The translations under genes were made by a program, and so were the position numbers. A stretch of DNA of 64,000 bases, taken from contig NW_027490098.1 of the NCBI RefSeq assembly GCF_050948175.1, forward strand, positions 1,922,001-1,986,000, read 5' to 3'. This document shows positions 21,827 through 31,485 of the stretch, piece after piece. The notes under the pieces are model-generated. The model ran no database searches and was not told the origin of the DNA. It saw only the letters and a program-made list of their open reading frames with translations. The stretch is from Xylocopa sonorina. Lineage: Eukaryota > Arthropoda > Insecta > Hymenoptera > Apidae. The first letter of the stretch is position 1; each line of letters begins with the position of its first letter.

Positions 21827-24586
21827 TTCATTCCAAATTTCTCAAATACGGCAAAACCTTTAACAAATTTATTGAAAAAAGACACTTTGTTCATTTGGAG
21901 AAACGAACAACAAAACGCTTTCGTGAAATTTCGAGATGCGCTCTGCGAGGCGCCGATTTTACAATACCCTAACTTCAAGCTTCCATTCGTCATTACGACA
22001 GACGCATCAGCGGATGCTATAGGCGCAGTGTTAAGTCAGGGTCAAATAGGTCGCGATCTCCCGATAGCGTACACGTCGAGACTTCTCAATTCAGCGGAAA
22101 AGAATTACTCAACGATAGAAAAAGAATGTCTCGCGATCATCTATGCCGTCCATCAGTTCAGGCCGTATATTTATGGCAATCAGTTTAAACTCGTAACAGA
22201 CCATCGTCCACTGGTGTGGATGAATTCTGTTAAGGATCCTTCCAGCCGACTCGTGAGGTGGAGATTGAAACTTGCGGAATATGATTACGAGATCATATAT
22301 AAAACAGGCAAAACAAATCTAAATGCAGACGCATTGTCACGTAACCCAGTGAAAGTCTGTCCTCTGATCCAACCGTCCTCATCCAACGAGGACATATTCG
22401 ACCCTTATCCTAAGCCTCGTAAATCAGGAAAAACCGCAATGCCTCCTCCTCCTCCTCCTCCTCCTCCTCCTCCGCCTTCACCCGACTCAAATCGTACCAC
22501 ACCGGATAGGTTACCGACGGAGTACGTTAGATATGAGCCTTTGTTCAAATTCACGCGAGACACAATCGCAACTAGACGCGACAACACCGTTCTTTTTGTT
22601 ACAAAATCAGGACAGCCGTACGATGCAGGCGCAAGCCAGACAAACAAGGCAGGTAAATTCTTTTCGCACAAATCAGACATAAATCTAACCAAAGCCAAAG
22701 TAGTAAAATTGGATAACTTCTATCAGATACAACTACCGGTAGTCGAACATGAGAAACGTGCAATTGACTTTCAATTAGTAATAGAATCTCTACGTTCACT
22801 TTTCGACGTAATTTCAGAATTACAAATTACAACAATAAGTATAGCACAAACGTCACTTGATTCAATTCCGTGGTCGCGACTTCAGAAGTTATTGCAAGAT
22901 CTGTTTTATGAAACTCCTCTGCAAATTACCGTCTGTCAGGGTATTATTCACATTCCAGCTGAACAAAACAGGGAACAAATTATAAGAGAAAATCACGACT
23001 CACCTATAGGAGGACACAAAGGTGTCAACAAAACCTATTCGCGGATAAGAGAAAGATTCTATTGGCCGAACATGAAGGCCCAAATTCAAGATTACATAAG
23101 CAAATGTAGAAGCTGTCAAACGGAGAAACTAGTTCGGATGAAAACAAGGCAACCGTTAACTCTAACAGATACTCCAGGATGTGCATTCGATAAAATATCG
23201 ATGGACGTCATGGGCCCACTTCCTACAACTCCCGAAGGTTTCACGAACATCCTTACCATCCAAGATCTACTAACTAAATTTTCCGTCGCGATCCCACTAA
23301 AACAGACATCTGCGGTCGATATTGCAGATGCCTTGATTACCAACTTCATTTGCAAATTCGGTTGCCCGAAAGGTATCTTGACCGATCAGGGTTCTAATTT
23401 CATTAATTCTTTAATAAAAGCTATCGCAATCAAATTCTGCATAAAACAATACAAGTCAACAGCATTCCATCCTCAAACGAACGGCTCAGTCGAAAGATCG
23501 CATCACGTGCTTGCGGAATACCTTAAGCACTTCATTGACACCAGTGGCGATTGGGCAAAATGGCTACCCTACGCCATGTTTTCGTACAATACGAGCGTTC
23601 ACGAGGGTACACTATACACCACACACGAGTTAGTTTTCGGGCGTATAGCTAGAACGCCATCAGAAACGCCGTTTCAAGACATTTCGGAGAACGAAACCTA
23701 CTCCGATTACTTACGGGACCTAAACCAGAAAATCACGAATTCACAAAAATTAGCGAAAGAAAATTTAGACCGAGCGAAACAGCGAGCTAAGTACTATTAC
23801 GACAGGAAACAAAATGTACAGAAATTCGAGGTTGGACAATGGGTATTTCTATTAAGGGAGCCTTGTAAACACAAATTCCAATCCCAGTATGTCGGCCCAT
23901 TTAGAATCCTCGAAATTCTCAATAATAATAATGTAAAACTATCTATTAAGGGAAAAATTAAAATCGTACATTCAAACAAATTAAAACCTTGTAAACGTAA
24001 GAGTGTAATAAAACAGACAAAGACTGACAGTGAGGCAAGGGTGAACGTAACAGGAGCGAATGAAATCAGTGCTAGTGATAGAGACAATTGCAGTGCCAAT
24101 ACCAAACCAATTAGCAGCAAAGGTGCAGCTATCATCAACACGGGCCACTCCCCAGAGGCAAAGCGAATTCGCTATTGCAGGAAAAGCAGAAACTCAGCGG
24201 AACCACGGCAGCCAACTGGCAGCGCAGCAACCACCGAGGCACGCCCCTACGGGCACCAACCAGTCAGGAGATCTTGGCACCGCCAAGATTCCTTTTCGAA
24301 GGGGGGAGGTGTAACGTCCGGCGTACCGCCTTCCACCCCCCAACGCCTCCCACAGCACGCAGAGCCTTCTTACCTGCGAACATCTACATTCGAGCGCACG
24401 GGCAAATCACCCCTTCGCCGAGCTAAGGCTGCCGACCCGCAGTATCCGCCCCGGAGATGGACCGGCCAAACGCGCTATCGCGCGTATCCTGAGATCCACG
24501 AGGCACCAGCACAGCAACGCATCGATACATCCGCCCTTACTTACCCTTACGTTTACTATTCTAATGTACATACGTATAAACACTAA
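21827..24586 (+). pseudogene. pol: Pol, second part: RNase H and integrase, running into the 3' LTR
   Basis: Continuation of pol after the TGA, in the same frame, with no ATG of its own at the join. Residues count from 21872. RNase H has D44, E83, D110 and D153 (DALSR). A 12-proline run (191-202) is encoded by a CCT repeat at 22442-22473. Integrase has the zinc-binding set H375, H382, C412, C415; the core D445, D505, E541 with 35 residues between the last two; and the GPF motif at 675-677. No chromodomain is evident. From residue 708 the tail is low-complexity and basic; it crosses the polypurine tract and uses the first 277 bases of the 3' LTR before the stop at 24584. The LTR-encoded tail begins VTSGVPPSTPQR and a similar tail is open at the start of all four LTRs. 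Confidence 0.9.
24298..24309 (+). other. Polypurine tract
   Basis: GAAGGGGGGAGG lies directly before the TGTAACG start of the 3' LTR, the position of the plus-strand primer. It is also read as codons of pol. Confidence 0.9.
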
Positions 24587-25808
24587 AATCCTATTTCTAA
24601 GTACACGACACACACATTGTAACACGAACAACACACACGCATATAATTCTAAGTTCAATATGTATTTTCTAGTTCATAAGTTGCGATGCGCGCCCACGCG
24701 CAATCGACGCTCGCGGCTCACGCGTAACGCGAGCCGCTCCCACCCCGATCGGCCGCCCCACCGCGTGGCCGCCCTACTCCGACCGTCCGCCCCACCGCGA
24801 GGGCCCAGCGACTCGCGCGCCACGCGACCCGAGGAGGTCTCGAGCACGCGAGCAAGAGGACATTCTAGTTCCGACTTCGATTCGACTCAGACCTCTCTCT
24901 GGGACTCGACCCGAGTACCCGATACTTCTAGTTTAACTTATGGCTTAGTGCCTTTCCATCACCTCTTCGAGGTGTCTTCTAATTCTATTTCAAGTTCCAT
25001 TTCGATTTCTAGTTAAGTTCTATTTCTACTAAGTTTAGTTTAGGGAAGTAAAGTGTATAGCATAGGTTTTTAATACAGAATATATCTTTATTGTTATTTT
25101 ACAATTAAATTTCTATTTCATTTCTATTTCCACGCGATCACCTTCGGTTCTCGCGTATACACAATCACTTCCATACTTTGATTTAGTATCGTTACTTGGA
25201 ACTCTACATAGTTAGAGCGGACCGCCGCTTAACTGTGTGGACTACAGGTACGAACTACTCGAAGTAACCGATCGTTCTTCGTTCTGCTGGACCGATGCGG
25301 ATAGAGCGGACCGCCGCTTATCCAATTTGAATCCAGTTAGGAGAAGTTCATCGTGGATGTGTCGCTCCGCTAATAAGAAAACGCGTCGTGCTGGTAGAAA
25401 GAACTTTCTACGTCGTTTAGTGCGCGACTACGCCGATCCAGCGTATTCAGCCTGCCACTCCGTCGTCGTTGCTGCCACCTCGGTTCAAATCCAGTCTTCC
25501 CCGGATTCGGCGAGCTCTGCGGCTCCACTTCACAGTTCCGGTCAACGCCATTGGGTACTCGTTCCTCTGACGTTTCCGCAACGCCGACCCTACGCCGCAG
25601 CTATACCAAACGGCGATCCTCGACAGCAGCTGTACCTGGAACGTAATTACTGAATCAACGAGGTGTGAAGACAGCGAAAGGTTAGTCGAATCTTACTATA
25701 TCGCGTCCTCGGGTATTTTTACCGGTAGCGTCCCATAAAAGGAACCACGGTGCCCATCACAATATAGTGCTCGGCTCCGCGATTTCTGCTACTGTCCCGG
25801 ACGTGACA
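24310..25808 (+). repeat. 3' LTR of the Gypsy element
   Basis: 1499 bp from TGTAACGTCC to GGACGTGACA. It is 32 bp shorter than the 5' LTR because of a net deletion near 25793, just before the conserved end. It differs from the 5' LTR at many positions along its whole length, including changes shared by the 5' and solo LTRs against it from about base 380 on. It holds the end of pol (to 24586), the duplicated 18-bp motif and an intact LTR-internal ORF. Confidence 0.95.
25357..25653 (+). CDS. LTR-internal ORF, about 98 aa, 3' LTR copy
   Basis: Same frame as 17930-18226 and the same length, intact from ATG 25357 to TGA. It differs from the 5' LTR copy by several residues, for example in the basic segment (RRLVRD against RRLARD), in the Ser-rich middle and near the C-terminus. 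In the 3' LTR it would lie downstream of pol and upstream of the element's 3' end, where a spliced or internally initiated transcript could express it. No splice signal was verified. Function unknown. Confidence 0.45.
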   Translation: MCRSANKKTRRAGRKNFLRRLVRDYADPAYSACHSVVVAATSVQIQSSPDSASSAAPLHSSGQRHWVLVPLTFPQRRPYAAAIPNGDPRQQLYLERNY

Positions 25809-25812
25809 CATG
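25809..25812. repeat. Target-site duplication, right copy (CATG)
   Basis: CATG directly after the 3' LTR. It matches in monomer register the CATG at 13889-13892, read on the other strand, rather than the one at 16879-16882, in line with the inversion of block 2. Confidence 0.75.
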
Positions 25813-26757
25813 TATTCCTCGTCTACACTTCAGATGAATGTAAATGCGACACTTCCTTGCAAGGAAATAGCGTTTGCAGGTGCCTACGTATCGAAGCAAT
25901 AGAGTTCAAATGCTTCTTAAAACGAGATATTGCATCTCATATCTATGTTTCATGATAAGATATAATATTCATTGCGAAGTGTTACGCATTCCTCGTCTAC
26001 GATTCAAATGAATGTAAATGCGACACTTCCTTGCAAGGAAATAGCGTTTGCAGATGTCTACGTATCGTAGCAATAGAGTTCTTATGATTCTTAAAACGCG
26101 ATATCGCATCTCATTTCTATGTTTCATGGTAAGATATAATATGATTTGCGAAGAGTTATGTATTCCTCGTCTACACTTCAAATGAATGTAAATGCGACAC
26201 TTCCTTGCTAGGAAATAGCGTCTGCAGATGTCTAGGTATCGTAGCAATAGAGTTCTAATGCTTCTTAAAACGCGATATCGCATCTCGTTTCTATGTTTCA
26301 TGATAAGATATAATATGATTTGCGAAGTATTATGTATTTCTCGTCTACACTTCAAATGAATGTAAATGCGACACTTCCTTGCAAAGAAATAGCGTTTGCA
26401 GATGGCTACGTATCGTAGCAATGGATTTCTAATGCTTCTTAAAACGCGATATCGCATCTCATTTCTATGTTTCATGGTAAGATATAATATGATTTGCGAA
26501 GTGTCATGTATTCCTCGTCTACACTTCAGATGAATGTAAATACGACACTTCCTTGCTAGGAAATAGCGTCTGCAGATGTCTAGGTATCGTAGCAATAGAG
26601 TTCAAATGCTTCTTAAAACGAGATATTGCATCTCATATCTATGTTTCATGATAAGATATAATATTCATTGCGAAGTGTTATGCATTCCTTGTCTACGACT
26701 CAAATGAATGTAAATGCGACACTTCCTTGCAAGGAAATAGCGTTTGCAGATGTCTAC

Positions 26758-28497
26758 CTATCGTAGAAATAGATTTCTAATGCTTCTTAAAACGCGATAT
26801 CGCATCTCATTTCTATGTTTCATGGTAAGATATAATATGATTTGCGAAGTGTCATGTATTCCTCGTCTACACTTCAGATGAATGTAAATGCGACACTTCC
26901 TTGCTAGGAAATAGCGTCTGCAGATGTCTAGGTATCGTAGCAATAGAGTTCAAATGCTTCTTAAAACGAGATATTGCATCTCATATCTATGTTTCATGAT
27001 AAGATATAATATTCATTGCGAAGTGTTATGCATTCCTCGTCTACGATTCAAATGAATGTAAATGCGACACTTCCTTGCAAGGAAATAGCGTTTGCAGATG
27101 TCTACCTATCGCAGCAATAGATTTCTAATGCTTCTTAAAACGCGATATCGCATTTCATTTCTATGTTTCATGGTAAGGTATAATATGATTTGCGAAGTGT
27201 TATGTATTCCTCGTCTACACTTCAAATGAATGCAAATGCGACACTTCCTTGCTAGGAAATAGCGTCTGCAGATGTCTAGGTATCGTAGCGATAGTGTTCT
27301 AATGCTTCTTAAAACGCGATATCGCATCTCATTTCTATGTTTCATGGTAAGATATAATATGATTTGCGAAGTGTGATGTATTCCTCGTCTACACTTCAAA
27401 TGAATGTAAATGCGAAACTTCCTCGCTAGGAAATAGCGTTTGCAGATGTCTACGTATCGCAGCAATAGAGTTCTAATGCTTCTTAAAACGCGATATCGCA
27501 TCTCATTTCTATGTTTCATGGTAAGATATAATATTCATTGCGAAGTGTTATGCATTCCTTGTCTACGACTCAAATGAATGTAAATGCGACACTTCCTTGC
27601 AAGGAAATAGCGTTTGCAGATGTCTACCTATCGTAGAAATAGATTTCTAATGCTTCTTAAAACGCGATATCGCATCTCATTTCTATGTTTCATGGTAAGA
27701 TATAATATGATTTGCGAAGTGTCATGTATTCCTCGTCTACACTTCAAATGAATGTAAATGCGACACTTCCTTGCTAGGAAATAGCGTCTGCAGATGTCTA
27801 GGTATCGTAGCAATAGAGTTCAAATGCTTCTTAAAACGAGATATTGCATCTCATATCTATGTTTCATGATAAGATATAATATTCATTGCGAAGTGTTATG
27901 CATTCCTCGTCTACGATTCAAATGAATGTAAATGCGACACTTCCTTGCAAGGAAATAGTGTTTGCAGATGTCTACCTATCGTAGCAATAGATTTCTAATG
28001 CTTCTTAAAACGCGATATCGCATTTCATTTCTATGTTTCATGGTAAGGTATAATATGATTTGCGAAGTGTTATGTATTCCTCGTCTACACTTCAAATGAA
28101 TGCAAATGCGACACTTCCTTGCTAGGAAATAGCGTCTGCAGATGTCTAGGTATCGTAGCGATAGTGTTCTAATGCTTCTTAAAACGCGATATCGCATCTC
28201 ATTTCTATGTTTCATGGTAAGATATAATATGATTTGCGAAGTGTGATGTATTCCTCGTCTACACTTCAAATGAATGTAAATGCGAAACTTCCTCGCTAGG
28301 AAATAGCGTTTGCAGATGTCTGCGTATCGTAGCAATAGAGTTCTAATGCTTCTTAAAACGCGATATCGCATCTCATTTCTATGTTTCATGGTAAGATATA
28401 ATATTCATTGCTAAGTGTTATGTATTCCTCGTCTACACTTCAAATGAATGTAAATGCGACACTTCCTTGCAAGGAAATAGCGTTTGCAGATGTCTAC
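26758..28497 (-). repeat. 870-bp higher-order repeat (5 monomers), two copies
   Basis: The stretch from about 26758 to 27627 repeats at an offset of exactly 870 bp (5 x 174) from 27628. Markers are GTCTACCTATCGTAGAAATAG at its start, a CATTTCATTTC variant and a GCGAAACTTCC variant, all at the same offset. Differences between the copies are few single bases. Parts of the same monomer order recur at 29542-29900. The outer limits are approximate. Confidence 0.75.
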
Positions 28498-31043
28498 TTA
28501 TCGAAGCAATAGAGTTCAAATGCTTCTTAAAACGAGATATTGCATCTCATATCTATGTTTCATGATAAGATATAATATTCATTGCGAATTGTTATGCATT
28601 CCTCGTCTACGATTCAAATGAATGTAAATGCGACACTTCCTTCCAAGGAAATAGCGTCTGCAGATGTCTATGTATCGTAGCAATAGAGTTCTAATGCTTC
28701 TTAAAACGCAATATCGCATCTCATTTCTATTTTTCATGGTAAGATGTAATATGATTTGCGAAGTGTTATGTATTCCTCGTCTACACTTCAAATGAATGTA
28801 AATGCGACACTTCCTTGCAAGGAAATAGCGTTTGCAGATGTCTACGTATCGAAGCAATAGAGTTCAAATGCTTCTTAAAACGAGATATTGCATCTCATAT
28901 CTATGTTTCTTGATAAGATATAATATTCATTGCGAAGTGTTATGCATTCCTCGTATACGATTCAAATAAATGTAAATGCGACACTTCCTTGCTAGGAAAT
29001 AGCGTCTGCAGATGTCTAGGTATCGTAGCAATAGAGCTCTAATGCTTCTTAAAACGCGATATCGCATCTCATTTCCATGTTTCATGGTAAGATATTATAT
29101 GATTTGCGAAGTATTATGTATTTCTCGTCTACACTTCAAATGAATGTAAATGCGACACTTCCTTGCAAAGAAATAGCGTTTGCAGATGGCTACGTATCGT
29201 AGCAATGGATTTCTAATGCTTCTTAAAACGCGGTATCGCATCTCATTTCTATGTTTCATGGTAAGATATAATATGATTTGCGAAGTGTCATGTATTCCTC
29301 GTCTACACTTCAGATGAATGTAAATGCGACACTTCCTTGCTAGGAAATAGCGTCTGCAGATGTCTAGGTATCGTAGCAATAGAGTTCAAATGCTTCTTAA
29401 AACGAGATATTGCATCTCATATCTATGTTTCATGATAAGATATAATATTCATTGCGAATTGTTATGCATTCCTCGTCTACGATTCAAATGAATGTAAATG
29501 CGACACTTCCTTGCAAGGAAATAGCGTTTGCAGATGTCTACCTATCGTAGCAATAGATTTCTAATGCTTCTTAAAACGCGATATCGCATCTCATTTCTAT
29601 GTTTCATGGTAAGGTATAATATGATTTGCGAAGTGTTATGTATTCCTCGTCTACACTTCAAATGAATGCAAATGCGACACTTCCTTGCTAGGAAATAGCG
29701 TCTGCAGATGTCTAGGTATCGTAGCGATAGTGTTCTAATGCTTCTTAAAACGCGATATCGCATCTCATTTCTATGTTTCATGGTAAGATATAATATGATT
29801 TGCGAAGTGTGATGTATTCCTCGTCTACACTTCAAATGAATGTAAATGCGAAACTTCCTCGCTAGGAAATAGCGTTTGCAGATGTCTACGTATCGTAGCA
29901 ATAGAGTTCTAATGCTTCTTAAAACGCGATATCGCATCTCATTTCTATGTTTCATGGTAAGATATAATATGATTTGCGAAGTGTTATGTATTCCTCGTCT
30001 ACACTTCAAATGAATGTAAATGCGACACTTCCTTGCTAGGAAATAGCGTCTGCAGATGTCTAGGTATCGTAGCAATAGAGTTCTTATGATTCTTAAAACG
30101 CGATATCGCATCTCATTTCTATGTTTCATGGTAAGATATAATATGATTTGCGAAATGTCATGTATTCCGCGTCTACACTTCAAATGAATGTAAATGCGAC
30201 ACTTCCTTGCTAGGAAATAGCGTCTGCAGATGTCTAGGTATGGTAGCAATAGAGTTCTAATGCTTCTTAAAACGCGATATCGCATCTCATTTCTATGTTT
30301 CATGGTAAGATATAATATTCATTGCTAAGTGTTATGTATTCCTCGTCTACACTTCAAATGAATGTAAATGCGACACTTCCTTGCAAGGAAATAGCGTTTG
30401 CAGATGGCTACGTATCGAAGCAATAGAGTTCAAATGCTTCTTAAAACGAGATATTGCATCTCATATCTATGTTTCATGATAAGATATAATATTCATTGCG
30501 AATTGTTATGCATTCCTCGTCTACGATTCAAATGAATGTAAATGCGACACTTCCTTCCAAGGAAATAGCGTCTGCAGATGTCTATGTATCGTAGCAATAG
30601 AGTTCTAATGCTTCTTAAAACGCAATATCGCATCTCATTTCTATTTTTCATGGTAAGATGTAATATGATTTGCGAAGTGTTATGTATTCCTCGTCTACAC
30701 TTCAAATGAATGTAAATGCGACACTTCCTTGCTAGGAAATAGCGTCTGCAGATGTCTAGGTATCGTAGCAATAGAGCTCTAATGCTTCTTAAAACGCGAT
30801 ATCGCATCTCATTTCCATGTTTCATGGTAAGATATTATATGATTTGCGAAGTGTTATGTATTCCTCGTCTACACTTCAAATGAATGTAAATGCGACACTT
30901 CCTTGCAAGGAAATAGCATTTGCAGATGTCTACTGTCACGTCGCGAGGGTGGAAAATTACCGTTTTATTCGCGGATGACACGCAGCCAGAAAACGGACTC
31001 GGCACGAAAGATCCTACCCATGCTGTCTTGAATCGTTGTTAAT

Positions 31044-31343
31044 TTAGTATCCCTTCCTGAGATACTGTTGCTGTCGAGGATCGTTTTCCGGAATCGTCCC
31101 TGCGTAAGGGCTGCGAGGCTGGATCGTAAGAGGGATGAGTCTCCAACGTAGCTGGTTTCCTGTGCTGATCGGCTTGCCTTGGCCGGAAGAAGGCGACGGA
31201 GCAGGTTGTTGAGGAGCCACTGGAACGGTGGTGTTCGAACGAAGAGACGAAAGGGCTTCGATGCCCACGTAATCGCGCACAAGTCGGCGTAGGTAATTCT
31301 TCCGTCCCGCACGTCGAGCTTTACGTTTTGGATTGAGACACAT
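31044..31343 (-). CDS. LTR-internal ORF, about 99 aa, family 2 copy
   Basis: Homologue of the frame in the family 1 LTRs. It is intact from ATG (31341-31343) to TAA (31044-31046). Conserved with family 1 are the Met-Cys start, the basic segment (RRAGRKNYLRRLVRDY), SSGQ, then PLT, PYA, IP, and DPRQQ with YL near the end. The middle differs fully (Pro/Ser-rich here). Codons of the conserved segments differ from family 1 mainly at synonymous positions although the encoded residues are kept. The frame is open further upstream through RADRRL, which is encoded by the second 18-bp motif. Function unknown; same alternatives as for the family 1 copy. Confidence 0.5.
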   Translation of the reverse strand: MCLNPKRKARRAGRKNYLRRLVRDYVGIEALSSLRSNTTVPVAPQQPAPSPSSGQGKPISTGNQLRWRLIPLTIQPRSPYAGTIPENDPRQQQYLRKGY

Positions 31344-31379
31344 TCGCGTCCATTTCCAGCAATCCGGATACGAATCGGA

Positions 31380-31485
31380 TAAGCGGCGGTCCGCTCTAAC
31401 CAATCGGTCCAGAAGGGTGAAACGTCGACTATATCCGCACGTAGTTTCCGCTGTGGATCGGCGAAGTTAAGCGGCGGTCCGCTCT
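31380..31485 (-). promoter_or_regulatory. Duplicated 18-bp LTR motif (family 2 copy)
   Basis: Exact copies of the family 1 motif at 31380-31397 and 31468-31485, minus strand, 88 bp apart. The sequence between the copies has little in common with family 1. Confidence 0.55.

Larger units (their letters stand above)
16883..25808 (+). mobile_element. Full-length Ty3/Gypsy LTR retrotransposon (family 1)
   Basis: An 8926-bp element with 5' LTR 16883-18413, leader and primer binding site, gag, pol in a -1 frame overlap, polypurine tract, and 3' LTR 24310-25808. The domain order protease, RT, RNase H, integrase is the Ty3/Gypsy order, since integrase follows RNase H. No env-like frame lies between integrase and the 3' LTR, and I see no chromodomain after the integrase GPF motif. 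The copy is probably inactive in cis: pol has one in-frame TGA, the 5' LTR ends in TA rather than CA, and the 3' LTR has a 32-bp deletion near its 3' end. Much of its sequence is GC-rich with many CpG, unlike the AT-rich satellite around it. Confidence 0.97.
25809..30933 (-). repeat. 174-bp satellite array, block 3 (minus orientation)
   Basis: About 29 monomers in minus orientation, in register from CATGTATTCC at 25809 to GATGTCTAC at 30933, where a diverged LTR begins. It mixes the two monomer types; the B type has ATATTCATTGCGAAG and ACGAGATATTGC. No gene is seen in the block. Confidence 0.97.

Noticed and set aside
24060..24426. Small plus-strand frames at the end of pol (possible env)
   Set aside because: Alternative frames over the low-complexity pol tail, with no signal peptide or membrane segment. 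No env is present.
16879..25812. Simple reading of the CATG pair as proof of one clean insertion at this place
   Set aside because: The two flanks differ in strand and monomer position, so the pair matches only because both insertions happened to duplicate the palindrome CATG.
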